A stretch of DNA of 64,000 nt from NCBI RefSeq assembly GCF_037153985.1, contig NZ_JBBAYI010000005.1, positions 62,001-126,000 of the forward strand, read 5' to 3'. The stretch comes from Emticicia sp037153985. GTDB taxonomy: Bacteria; Bacteroidota; Bacteroidia; Cytophagales; Spirosomataceae. This document shows positions 42,017 to 51,448 of the stretch, piece after piece. The stretch's first letter is position 1; each line of letters opens with the position of its first letter. The translations under genes and the position numbers were made by a program. Under the pieces are notes generated by a model that was not told the origin of the DNA, searched no databases, and was given only the letters and a program-made list of their open reading frames with translations.

Positions 42017-45000
42017 TTAGAATCCTAAATTAAGATTTAAACCAAATGAGCGTACAGGAGGTAACTGGCCACCTTCGGTCCAGTAAAGCTCTGCTTCTGA
42101 AATATCGATTCCACCGCCAGCAGCACTATATAGCAATAATGGGTTACGAACGATGAAAGAAACTTTAGCTGATTTAATGGCTTTACCACTCAGGATTGTT
42201 TTAGGAACATTGTAACCTAACGACACCTCTCTTAGTTTTACGTAAGTCTGGTTATAAATCCAAGCTTCGTTGAAAGCAAACATTTTATCTTCATAGAATG
42301 ATTGTGTTTCAACACGTACGGTATTTGGTTTGCCATCGGCAGTTACGCCCGGTAGTAAGATACCACCACCGGCCGACACGGGGTCACGTTTTGGGTTGCC
42401 TAGTTCGTTCAGGCCGGCTGTTTCGGCAGCTAAACCAGCGTAAGCATTAAACATACGGGTAGTTGAGAAGAACTTGCCACCTACGATGAAATCGATGTTT
42501 ACACGTAGTGAGAAGTTTTTATAAGTAAATGAGTTTAAGAAACCACCTTTGAACAGAGGGAGAACAGAGCCTAGTTTTTTGGTATCCTGAACCAGATAGT
42601 GTCCGTCTGGGCCAACTACTCTTTCGCCTTTATCGTTAGTTACGTATCCTTTTCCTTCTAGCAAGCCCCATTGTTCGCCTACACGTGCATTTACGGTGAG
42701 GGTTCTCCAGGTTGGGCCACCTAACTGGTAGTTGTTCAGGCCAGCGGCTAGTTCTACTACTTTTGAGGTGTTGCGGTCAAGGTTGATGTCCATGTCCCAA
42801 GTAAAGCCCGATGGTGATTTAATTGGTGTAGCACCAATGTGTAGCTCTAAACCTTGTGTTTCAATCAAACCAGCGTTGATAAGTGTTGAGGTGTATCCGC
42901 TAGCTGCAGGAACCGACAACGGAATGATTTGATTTTTATTACGGTTTTTATAGGCTGTAAACTCCAGACTGATGCGGTTGTTGAGGAATTTCAGGTCAAC
43001 ACCACCTTCGTATGCCGACGAAAGACCCGGTTTCAAATCAGCATTTGGTAAACGTGTTGGTAAATATAACGTAGGGTTAGAACCAAACGGGTTACCAATA
43101 GAATAAGTTTGGTAAATCTGGTAAGGGTCAACGTCGGTACCTACCTGTGCGTAGCTGGCTCTGATTTTAGCAAACGATAACACACTGTTTTTTGGTAGTA
43201 ACTCTGAAATAACTATGCTACCACCAACTGATGGGTAAATGTATGAGTTATGTGCTACCGGAAGCGTAGACGACCAGTCGTTACGAACGGTTCCTTCAAG
43301 GAAATAGATGTTATCGTAGCCTAAACTTACGCTACCATAAAGGCTGTTTACTTGTCGTTCAAAGAGGTTGTTTGATACCGCAGGGCGGTCTTTTGAAGCG
43401 GCTATGTTATAGAAGCCCGGAGACGTAAGCCCACCCACAGTAGCTTCTGACAATACGGTTGTTTTAGAGTAACGGATGTTACCACCGGCATTGGCTACTA
43501 CTGATAATTTACCAAAAGCTTTATCGAGCGACAACAACGCTTCGTGGTTGTTTTCGTAACCAGTAGTTGCATAGTTTGCATAAGCACCCAAGCCACCGGC
43601 ATTTAGGGTTCCGGTAGCAATTCTACCTTCGCCGTAGTAGTTTCTCCAGTCACGACGAGTCGTTACCGAAGCTGTCAGGAAGTCGAAAATCTGATATTTC
43701 AAACCGAAACTACCATAAATACGGTCGTTGTTGTTAAGGTTTGTATTTTCATACATTTGGGTGAAGGGGCTGTCCCAGTATTTTGGTTTAGGGTCTAGCG
43801 GGCCACCGATGTTCCAGCTTCTGAAAGTACCGTCAGGGTTTTTGTAGTTTCTTAAGTCTTCAATTTTTAACTGACGTTGGAACCACTGGTTGAATGAACC
43901 GATGGTTTGGTTATAACCCACAGCCGCTACCGGAGGGCCTGTTGGAAGCCCCGTACCGCCTGTTGTACCACCTGAAGAACCGTAGTTGTCGGCAGGTACG
44001 TTTCTGGCACGAGTAGCCGAGTAAGTAATATCGAGTGTAGCTGAAAACTTCTTGTTGAGGTTGAAAGTGTTTTTAGCACTGATATAGTCGCGGAGTTGCT
44101 TACTGTTCGGGATGATACCGTTGTTGTCAAGGTGTGTATATGAAACACGGCTCTGGAAGTTATCGCCACCTCTCGAGAAAGCAATGTTAGTGTTGTGGCT
44201 GAAAGGTTTCTCGAAGAAGTCTCTTACGTTATTAGGCGATGCCACGAAAGGAGTTAACTGCCCGAATTCAGGGCCTGGTTGCCACGAGAACGCCGAGCGG
44301 TGCATTGAGCCGTCGAGTCTTGGGCCCCAGCTTTCGTCAGCAGAGTAGTCAAGTAATTTTTGTCCGTTGAATGATGCCCATGAAGCTGGGTGAATAGCCG
44401 GATTGTATTCGAATGTTTCCCAGTCTTGCGAGTAACCACCACCGTATTCGTTTTGGTATTTAGGTAGAAGGGCTACGCGGTCCATAGTAGTACTATGGTT
44501 GATGGTAAAGGTGGTTTCGCCTGCTTTTGCACGTTTGGTTGTAATAACGATTACACCACCCGAAGCACGGTTACCATAGAGGGCTGTTGCAGAAGGCCCT
44601 TTCAGTACGGTAAGGTTCTCAACGTCATCCATGTTTACGTCAGAGATACTTCCTACTGGTGTGCCGTCAACTACATAGAGGGGGTCGCCACCGGTAAGTG
44701 AGTTTACCCCACGGATACGGATATTAGGCGAACCAAACTTAGCACCCGACTGGCCTAGTACGTGTACACCGGCAATTTTACCTGCTAGTGCATTACCTAC
44801 GTTGGCATCACGCGAGACGGTCAGTTTGTCGGAGTTGATGGTTTGCGCGGTATAAGTAAGTGATTTCTTTTCGCGGGAGATACCCAAAGCCGTTACCACT
44901 ACTTCGTTTAATTGAGCGGCGTCGCCTTTCAATGTTACGTTCACAACCGACATATTGCCGATTTCGACTGTCTGGGTTTCAAAGCCGATAAAGCTAAAAA

Positions 45001-45205
45001 GGAGCGAAGCACCTTTAGGTGCAGCAATTTTGTAATTACCGTCTGCGTCGGTTTGTGTACCTTTGTTAGTACCTTTTACCAAAACGCTTACTCCGGGTAA
45101 AACGGAGCCGTCATCAGCAGTAACTTTTCCAGTTACGTTCACTTCTTGGGCAAAGATGCAGCTTGCCCATACCAGCAAAAAGCAGGTGAGTAGGAGTCTC
45201 TTCAT
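42017..45205 (-). CDS. SusC/RagA family TonB-linked outer-membrane receptor (pair 2)
   Basis: 1062 residues. Signal peptide ...SCIFAQ, carboxypeptidase-like domain (VNVTGKVTADDGSVLPGVSVLVKGTNKGTQTDADGNYKI), plug with VNMDDVENLTVLKGPSATALYGNRASGGVIVITTKRAK, then the barrel with terminal ...LNLNLGF. Its first 110 residues are very close to those of SusC3 (ADDGS-LPGVSV-VKGTN-G-QTDA-G-YKI; KGASLLFSFIGFE-QTV-IG; L-DAAQLNEVVVTA-GI), so the two pairs probably arose by tandem duplication. Ligand unknown. Confidence 0.96.
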   Translation of the reverse strand: MKRLLLTCFLLVWASCIFAQEVNVTGKVTADDGSVLPGVSVLVKGTNKGTQTDADGNYKIAAPKGASLLFSFIGFETQTVEIGNMSVVNVTLKGDAAQLNEVVVTALGISREKKSLTYTAQTINSDKLTVSRDANVGNALAGKIAGVHVLGQSGAKFGSPNIRIRGVNSLTGGDPLYVVDGTPVGSISDVNMDDVENLTVLKGPSATALYGNRASGGVIVITTKRAKAGETTFTINHSTTMDRVALLPKYQNEYGGGYSQDWETFEYNPAIHPASWASFNGQKLLDYSADESWGPRLDGSMHRSAFSWQPGPEFGQLTPFVASPNNVRDFFEKPFSHNTNIAFSRGGDNFQSRVSYTHLDNNGIIPNSKQLRDYISAKNTFNLNKKFSATLDITYSATRARNVPADNYGSSGGTTGGTGLPTGPPVAAVGYNQTIGSFNQWFQRQLKIEDLRNYKNPDGTFRSWNIGGPLDPKPKYWDSPFTQMYENTNLNNNDRIYGSFGLKYQIFDFLTASVTTRRDWRNYYGEGRIATGTLNAGGLGAYANYATTGYENNHEALLSLDKAFGKLSVVANAGGNIRYSKTTVLSEATVGGLTSPGFYNIAASKDRPAVSNNLFERQVNSLYGSVSLGYDNIYFLEGTVRNDWSSTLPVAHNSYIYPSVGGSIVISELLPKNSVLSFAKIRASYAQVGTDVDPYQIYQTYSIGNPFGSNPTLYLPTRLPNADLKPGLSSAYEGGVDLKFLNNRISLEFTAYKNRNKNQIIPLSVPAASGYTSTLINAGLIETQGLELHIGATPIKSPSGFTWDMDINLDRNTSKVVELAAGLNNYQLGGPTWRTLTVNARVGEQWGLLEGKGYVTNDKGERVVGPDGHYLVQDTKKLGSVLPLFKGGFLNSFTYKNFSLRVNIDFIVGGKFFSTTRMFNAYAGLAAETAGLNELGNPKRDPVSAGGGILLPGVTADGKPNTVRVETQSFYEDKMFAFNEAWIYNQTYVKLREVSLGYNVPKTILSGKAIKSAKVSFIVRNPLLLYSAAGGGIDISEAELYWTEGGQLPPVRSFGLNLNLGF

Positions 45206-45239
45206 ACAGTTCGTTAGTTTGTTTTAACTTGTTTTTTCT

Positions 45240-45257
45240 GTACAATTTTAATTGTAC
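45240..45257. promoter_or_regulatory. 18-bp perfect palindrome upstream of susC2
   Basis: GTACAATT-TT-AATTGTAC, 35 bp upstream of the susC2 ATG. A perfect dyad near the expected promoter or 5' UTR is a candidate operator or RNA hairpin. Confidence 0.5.
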
Positions 45258-45457
45258 TTTAATGCTAAGTTAAAGGCTTTTTCTGAAAAGTGGGCATCCC
45301 ATATAAAAAAATAATTCTGCTGCTGCGATGAATCTTGCGTTTTTAGCGACTGTCCTTAGCCAATTCTCGACAAGCTGCGGAAACATAATTTTAAGCCTAA
45401 AAGCTATTTTTATAGAAATATGGCAATAAAAAATATTATTTTTTTTCTAAAAAACAA
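45258..45457. other. Rest of the 305-bp susD3-susC2 intergenic region
   Basis: AT-rich, no gene recognised. It should contain the susC2 promoter, but no full TTTG/TAnnTTTG pair stands out. Confidence 0.5.
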
Positions 45458-45485
45458 CAAAGGGGCCTACGAATAGGCCCCTTTG
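45458..45485 (-). terminator. Terminator after susD3
   Basis: Perfect 12-bp stem CAAAGGGGCCTA (45458-45469) with 45474-45485, 4-nt loop, then a T-rich tract on the minus strand. Confidence 0.9.
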
Positions 45486-45510
45486 CGGGAGTTTTTGAGG
45501 TGGGCGAGTG

Positions 45511-47058
45511 TTAGTCTACATCCCAGAATATTTTTGTAGCAAATACATCAATTGTCCCTTGCGCTTTTACGTTGTCTCCGTTCGAGCCTGACTCAGTGTT
45601 AGGATAGAAGAAACGAAGCGGGCGTTTGGTTTCGCCTACTAACTGGATACTTTGCGGAGTGTTCGGAAGGTTTGTTCTTCTGTACTCTGCCCATGACTCT
45701 AAGCCATTGAAGTTAGTTAGGGCAATCCATTTCTGAATAGCAATAGCAGCAAGTTTATCAGTAGATGCGTTCCAGTCATAATTTGCAATACCACTACCTT
45801 TGTAAGCCTCGGCACCAGCTACGTTCGCTCCTAATACACGGAACGATTGTTTGATACCTTCTTCAAAGTATTCTTTAGCTGTTTTAGGTAGGGTTACATC
45901 GCTGTATCTTTGTTTTGCTTCTGCCAGTAAGAACTGAACTTCAGAAGCTGTCATAAGGATATAAGGTCTGTTATATTCTCCTTTTACGATAAGGCTTGGC
46001 CCAAGTGACACCGTGTTAGCTGGCAAGTAACCTGAACTCACACCGAAAGGTGTACCGTTGTAGTTAGCCGAGATTTCTTTTTGAACACTTGTACCCGGTG
46101 CATTACCGTTTTCGCCACCGTTAGCGTAGGCAATTCTCTTCATACGAAGGGTGTCGCCAGCAGCTTTAAGGCTGTTGATAAGGAACTGCGTAGGGCGTGG
46201 GTAGTTGTTCAAGGCTCTTTTAGCACCGTTGGCGTCATATCCCCAGCGGTCATACACAGGGTTTAGTTTACCAGCAGTAGCCAAGAAGAAAGTAGGGCCA
46301 CCTACGGTTGCTTCTTCACCTGTTAAGAAACCTGAACCTTCGCTCACGATTTTGTTGATTTCTGGTTTGATGTACGCATCTCTGCCTGCAATTTTAGACT
46401 GACGAATCAGGATTCTCATTTTTAATGAGTTTGCAAATTGTACCCATTTGGTAGTGTTACCTTTGAACATGATGTCGGACCCAACAAATGCACCTGCAAA
46501 ACTATTGGCTTTAAGCTCAGTAATGGCTTCGTCAAGTAATTTAATCAGGTTTTCGTAAATTGCTTTCTGGTCGTCAAATTTCGGAGCCAATGAAGCTGTT
46601 CCTTTAAGGGCATCAGTATAAGGAACGTTACCGTACATATCAACCAATTGCTGATAAAGCATGGCTTTCATTACTTTAGCGGGGCCTGTCAGGAATTTCT
46701 GATTAGCTGTTGCTGCATTCTGAATTACGAATTCGTAATCTTCAAGGTTATCGTAGTAGTTATCCCAGTAGTTAAAATCACCGTTGGTGAAGTTATACGC
46801 AAACTGAGTAGTGCTGATGATATACCCGTTTCCTTGTGTCCATTGGCCTGCCCAATAGAAACCGATTTCGTTTGAACCCTGGGCGTTGGTATTACCCGAA
46901 ATGTTGTTCGCCGTTGTATTTAAGGCATTGGTAAATACGTAGTTTGGCGAGGCAGTTGGTAGGGAGTTAGGGTTTGTGTTGATGTCAAAGAAAGATTCTT
47001 TACAGCTACTACCAACCAAAACAACCAGTGCTGATATGAATAATGATTTTAATTTCAT
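45511..47058 (-). CDS. SusD/RagB family outer-membrane lipoprotein (pair 3)
   Basis: 515 residues. Lipoprotein signal LVGSSC (Cys19), then KESFFDINTNPNSLPTASPNYVFTNAL, a SusD-like_2 start. Helical TPR-like middle with MLYQQLVDMYGNVPYTDAL, and C-terminal FNGLESWAEYRRTNLPNTPQSI, the subfamily signature. Forms the lid of SusC3, encoded 22 bp upstream. Same subfamily as pair 2. Confidence 0.95.
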   Translation of the reverse strand: MKLKSLFISALVVLVGSSCKESFFDINTNPNSLPTASPNYVFTNALNTTANNISGNTNAQGSNEIGFYWAGQWTQGNGYIISTTQFAYNFTNGDFNYWDNYYDNLEDYEFVIQNAATANQKFLTGPAKVMKAMLYQQLVDMYGNVPYTDALKGTASLAPKFDDQKAIYENLIKLLDEAITELKANSFAGAFVGSDIMFKGNTTKWVQFANSLKMRILIRQSKIAGRDAYIKPEINKIVSEGSGFLTGEEATVGGPTFFLATAGKLNPVYDRWGYDANGAKRALNNYPRPTQFLINSLKAAGDTLRMKRIAYANGGENGNAPGTSVQKEISANYNGTPFGVSSGYLPANTVSLGPSLIVKGEYNRPYILMTASEVQFLLAEAKQRYSDVTLPKTAKEYFEEGIKQSFRVLGANVAGAEAYKGSGIANYDWNASTDKLAAIAIQKWIALTNFNGLESWAEYRRTNLPNTPQSIQLVGETKRPLRFFYPNTESGSNGDNVKAQGTIDVFATKIFWDVD

Positions 47059-47080
47059 GTTTAGTCAATTATGATGTTGA

Positions 47081-50000
47081 TTAAAATGTAAGGTTAATGT
47101 TCACACCGTACTGACGTACCGGAGGCGTTTGGCTGGTGTTGTTAATACCCAAACCGTTACCTGTTGTAAAGCTGTACTCAGGGTCAGTGTAATAGTTCAT
47201 TTTGTCTACGATAGTAATCAAGTTACGTCCGTATAAAGCGATACTTGCACCAGAGAAAATTTTGGTTTTAGAAAGTACGCTTTGAGGAATACTGTAAGAA
47301 AGGTTAATGTCACGTAATTTGATAAACCACGCTTTGTTTACGAAGTTTTCAGAGATATTACGGTAGTTATCAACCCATAGGGCGTATTCTGGTTCACGAA
47401 CTTTAACAGTTGTGTTAGGCACAACTTTGCCGTCAGAAGTTAAATAAGCCGAGTTAGGGAATATCTGGTCTGTTCTGTTGTCAGTCCATTTACCCGAACC
47501 AGTGAAAGTCATTTGTCTTCCCAAGTCGCTGTACATATAGTTTCCGCCACGATACTCGAAGTTAAACGTGAAAGCGAAGTTGCCATAGCTCATTCTTGAG
47601 CCTAAGCCTACAATATGGCGAGGGAGTGTACCACCTCTAGGTGTAAGGGTAGTTTGGCGTAATGGGTAACCCGTAGTTGCACTTACTAAACGGTAGCCTG
47701 AGCCATCTGGCGCATATTGGTAACCGTCAGTTTTCAACATTGGGAAACGAGAACCTTTAATAACGTTGGTGTTAGCATAAGAATAACCACCAATCTGGAA
47801 TTCGTTGATACCCGGGTATAGTTCAAGTACTTTGTTATCGTTATATGAGTATCTCACGCTGGCATCCCACGAGAATTTGTTGCCTCTTGAGATAATATAT
47901 TTGAACTCACCTTCGTAACCCCAGTTTTTAGTTTCACCTACGTTAATTAACAAGTTAGGGAAACCAGTAGTGTTAGGAACCTTCACGGTAATTACCTGTC
48001 CTTTTGAACGTTGGTTATAAGCCGATACGTCGATGTTGACTCTGTTGTCGAACAACTGGAACTCACCACCAAACTCATACGAAGTTACCGATTCTGGTTT
48101 CAGGTTAGCATCTGGCAAGGTGTTACCTACGGTTAAACCTACGGTGTTGCCATAAGGGAAGCCAGTACCGTTAGGGTATGTCAGGTCAAGACCATAGAAC
48201 GGAATGTTGTCGTTTGCGTTTTTGTTGAAGTTGGCGCGTAATTTAGCGTAGTTCAACACATTGCTTTTAAGCGACGGGAAGGCGTCTGTCGGGATAAACG
48301 AAAGGGCAGCACCATAGTATGGGTATGACCAAAGGTTTGTTGGGCGCGTAGGTTTGTAGAACAACGAAGTTTGGTCATAACGGAAAGTACCGTTCAGAAT
48401 TAACCAGTTTTTGTAGTTAGCTGTTAAGTCGGCGTAGTAACCCACACGACGTTGCAAATAAGTGTTTTCAAAACCTGTTAACTCACCCTGACGGTTAGAA
48501 ACGTTGTATACATCAGGTACTACAATTGAGCTAGAACCTACCTGTACTTCTTTGATATAACGTTGGTAAACGCTATTACCTAGAATTAATTTATTAGAGA
48601 ACGGGCCAAAATCTTTTTCTAACAAGAGTTGGAACTCGTTATTTACTACGTTTTCAGTTTTGGTGTAGTCAGTTACTGAACCTAAGATATCAGTAATGGC
48701 ACGGTAGATACCGGTACCGTCACCGTCGCGGTAGAATGGCGGCGCAATAAAGGCTTGTGACTTGGCGTAGTCGCTGTACAAGAATTTACCAGTGGTGTTT
48801 TTCTGTGTACGTGAGTTGTTCATGATACCCAAGCGGTTGCTAAATGTAGCCCACGGCGTAGCTTTGTAAGTAAAGCTTAAATTACCAGAGATGTTGGCAT
48901 CTTTGTAAACCTGACGGTTGTTATCTGCATTGAAATAAGGGTTATTATAATAATCATTATAGTAACCATTAGGGTTTGCAAATTTATCAGTTTGCCAGTC
49001 GCGGTACAGTGTATAATCAAGATTACCGGGCTGGTTAATCACATCATTATAGAAATCAGAAGAAGTTCTGTCATATTTTGCTTGTGTATAGCTCGCATTG
49101 AAACCAACAGATAGTTTGTTGTAGTCTCTGGTTGATGAGAGACGCGCACCTGTTCTTTCACTTTTATCGTGAGGTACAATACCTTGAATTTTCTGGTTTT
49201 CTAATGACATATAGAAAGTGCCGGTTTCGTCGCCACCTGAGAAGTTAATCTGGTTGTTCATAGAAACGCCTGTATCAAAGGCTTTAAAGCGCGAATTTTT
49301 AACAGCTGCATAAGGAACCATGTTAACACTACCATCTTCAACACTACGACCTAACTGACGGATTGAGCCATCGAATGGGTCACCGAATTGTTGGTTTTCA
49401 TACGCACGCCAGTTGCCTTGCATACGAACGAGAGGGTCGCTGCTATAACCTGCCGAACCAAAAGATGGGTAATAGTGTGAACCTGAACCGTATTTTTCTT
49501 GGAACTGAGGCAAGAAGCTGATTTGCTCAAAGTTAGTACTGTTTGAGTAGTTTACTTTCAGTTTACCTTTTGAACCTCTTTTGGTTGTGATAACCATTGC
49601 ACCGTTGATACCGGCCGAACCATACAAGGTTGCCGCCTGACCGCCTTTCAGAATCGAGATGTTGTCGATGTCGTTCGGGTTAATTAAAGCCAGCATTGTA
49701 GAGGTAGTCTGAATACCGTCTACTACAATCAGGGCTTCGTTGTTACCTGTTAATGAACGGAAACCACGTAATACGATTTTTACAGAGGGGTCAACGCTGT
49801 TGTTTACGTTGTAAACAGCCAAACCTGTTACTTTTCCTGAAAGAGCTTGTGCTAATTGAGGAGAACGACCTACTGTTACGTCTTCCGTAGTTACTTTAGA
49901 GTAGGCGTAACCTACTTCGCGAAGGTTTTTACGGATACCCTGAGCAGTTACAACCACTTCATTTAATTGAGCTGCATCACTTTTTAGTGTAACATCAATA

Positions 50001-50260
50001 GTACTAGAGCTACCGATAGCCACTGTTTGTGATTCGAAACCAATAAAGCTGAATAATAGAGATGCTCCTTTTTTGGCAGAGATTTTGTAAGTACCACTGG
50101 CGTCAGTCTGAACACCTTGATTTGTACCTTTTACCACGACACTCACTCCAGGAAGAATGGAGCCGTCATCAGCCGTAACTTTTCCAGTTACATTGACATT
50201 TTGGGCATAAGCATAGCTACCCCATACCAGCATCATGCAGGCAAGTAGAAGTTTCCTCAT
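47081..50260 (-). CDS. SusC/RagA family TonB-linked outer-membrane receptor (pair 3)
   Basis: 1059 residues. Signal peptide ...SYAYAQ, carboxypeptidase-like domain (VNVTGKVTADDGSILPGVSVVVKGTNQGVQTDASGTYKI), plug with INPNDIDNISILKGGQAATLYGSAGINGAMVITTKRGSKG, barrel ending VNINLTF. The plug motif LKGGQAATLYGSAGINGAMVITTK differs from the LYGNRASGGVIVITTK of SusC2, so ligands may differ despite near-identical N-terminal domains. Promoter not identified; an inverted repeat lies 39-62 bp upstream. Confidence 0.96.
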   Translation of the reverse strand: MRKLLLACMMLVWGSYAYAQNVNVTGKVTADDGSILPGVSVVVKGTNQGVQTDASGTYKISAKKGASLLFSFIGFESQTVAIGSSSTIDVTLKSDAAQLNEVVVTAQGIRKNLREVGYAYSKVTTEDVTVGRSPQLAQALSGKVTGLAVYNVNNSVDPSVKIVLRGFRSLTGNNEALIVVDGIQTTSTMLALINPNDIDNISILKGGQAATLYGSAGINGAMVITTKRGSKGKLKVNYSNSTNFEQISFLPQFQEKYGSGSHYYPSFGSAGYSSDPLVRMQGNWRAYENQQFGDPFDGSIRQLGRSVEDGSVNMVPYAAVKNSRFKAFDTGVSMNNQINFSGGDETGTFYMSLENQKIQGIVPHDKSERTGARLSSTRDYNKLSVGFNASYTQAKYDRTSSDFYNDVINQPGNLDYTLYRDWQTDKFANPNGYYNDYYNNPYFNADNNRQVYKDANISGNLSFTYKATPWATFSNRLGIMNNSRTQKNTTGKFLYSDYAKSQAFIAPPFYRDGDGTGIYRAITDILGSVTDYTKTENVVNNEFQLLLEKDFGPFSNKLILGNSVYQRYIKEVQVGSSSIVVPDVYNVSNRQGELTGFENTYLQRRVGYYADLTANYKNWLILNGTFRYDQTSLFYKPTRPTNLWSYPYYGAALSFIPTDAFPSLKSNVLNYAKLRANFNKNANDNIPFYGLDLTYPNGTGFPYGNTVGLTVGNTLPDANLKPESVTSYEFGGEFQLFDNRVNIDVSAYNQRSKGQVITVKVPNTTGFPNLLINVGETKNWGYEGEFKYIISRGNKFSWDASVRYSYNDNKVLELYPGINEFQIGGYSYANTNVIKGSRFPMLKTDGYQYAPDGSGYRLVSATTGYPLRQTTLTPRGGTLPRHIVGLGSRMSYGNFAFTFNFEYRGGNYMYSDLGRQMTFTGSGKWTDNRTDQIFPNSAYLTSDGKVVPNTTVKVREPEYALWVDNYRNISENFVNKAWFIKLRDINLSYSIPQSVLSKTKIFSGASIALYGRNLITIVDKMNYYTDPEYSFTTGNGLGINNTSQTPPVRQYGVNINLTF

Positions 50261-50298
50261 ACAGTTTGTTTAGTTTGTTTTTTAGTTTAGTTTAAATA

Positions 50299-50322
50299 AA
50301 TATGTGTGTTAGGCCACATATT
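50299..50322. promoter_or_regulatory. Inverted repeat upstream of susC3
   Basis: AATATGTG (50299-50306) and CACATATT (50315-50322) are exact complements with an 8-nt spacer, about 40 bp upstream of the susC3 start. Candidate operator or leader hairpin. Confidence 0.45.
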
Positions 50323-50509
50323 GAAGCGTTAAATTAGAAACTTTTTTTTTCAAACTCTAAACAAATATGAAAAAAAAATTAATTTTTAATTTTAACAGTA
50401 AAAAAATGTGTATTTAACCAACTATTGTAGGATTATTTAAAGAAAGACCGTTTAATAAATAAAACCTGCACAGGGTAAATATTCTGTGAAACATCTGTTT
50501 TGTAAAATA

Positions 50510-51307
50510 TTATTTTGGCATTTGGTTGCGCATAATCTTTGAAAGTAGTTTCGGAAAAAATCGCTTCAGGTAGACTGCCAGCACTTCTTTGCGGCCTATA
50601 TAGACTTCTTCCTTCTGATGATAGATAGCATTGACAATGCTAGCGGCGCAGTCTTCCGGCGAAATGCCTCCGGCCTGATTCTGGTCCATTTTGCCATGCT
50701 TGCTGCCATCGCCGGCAATGGCATTAACCGAAATATTTGTATGAATATACCCCGGGCAAACGAGCGTAATACCGATGTTCTCTTTCCAGACCTCGGCCCT
50801 TAACGAATCAAAAAAACCATGTAAAGCGTGTTTGGTAGCACAATAGCCCGAGCGCATGGGTGTACCTACTTTACCCGATATACTACTGGTTACGGCTATA
50901 TGCCCGCTTTTTTGCTGGAGCATGGCAGGTAATACGGCTTTGGTAAGGGCTATTACCCCAAAAAAATTAATATCCATAATTTTATGGTAAACCTCCATGT
51001 CGCTTTCGGCTACTGAGCTTCTCTGAGAAATACCTGCATTGTTGAACAGCACATCAATTCTGCCGAAATGTTTTAGTACTTCGCTTACTTTAGCCGGAAA
51101 CTCGGCTGGTTTTTCGGCATCAATGGGTAATACCAGTACGTCGGTATCGGGTAATTGGGTGTTTTTCTTTACTCTTTGTAATTCTTCCTCACGTCGGGCC
51201 GAAATCACCAGTTTGGCACCTTGTTTTGCAAATTCATAAACGGTGGCTTCGCCAATCCCTGACGACGCACCCGTAATCCAGACTACCTTATCTAAAAATC
51301 TTTTCAT
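50510..51307 (-). CDS. Short-chain dehydrogenase/reductase (SDR)
   Basis: 265 residues, classical SDR. NAD(P) site TGASSGIG (12-19), NNAG at 89-92, catalytic Ser141/Ser142, Tyr155 and Lys159 in YCATK, and PG-IHTNIS after strand six. An Arg following the dinucleotide-binding strand (SARREE) suggests NADP preference. Resembles DHRS7-like SDRs (KSGHIAVTSSISGKVGTPMRSGYCATKHALHGFFDSLR). Cytosolic or membrane-associated; substrate unknown. Not in an operon; divergent from rlmN. Confidence 0.94.
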   Translation of the reverse strand: MKRFLDKVVWITGASSGIGEATVYEFAKQGAKLVISARREEELQRVKKNTQLPDTDVLVLPIDAEKPAEFPAKVSEVLKHFGRIDVLFNNAGISQRSSVAESDMEVYHKIMDINFFGVIALTKAVLPAMLQQKSGHIAVTSSISGKVGTPMRSGYCATKHALHGFFDSLRAEVWKENIGITLVCPGYIHTNISVNAIAGDGSKHGKMDQNQAGGISPEDCAASIVNAIYHQKEEVYIGRKEVLAVYLKRFFPKLLSKIMRNQMPK

Positions 51308-51448
51308 TTTGGTTTAATTCTTTCAAGCGTCAAAAACTTCTATTCGTTCAATTTTGTTTAGATAAACTAAGGTTTTGCCATGATAATTCATTATATCTTG
51401 GTAAAAGCCCTAAATATTTCAGAACTTTGCAAAATAGTTGAAGAAAAC

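Noticed and set aside
35751..50260. Polysaccharide utilisation locus
   Set aside because: No glycoside hydrolase, lyase or PUL-type regulator is present; the GH32 gene is over 10 kb away, with unrelated genes between.
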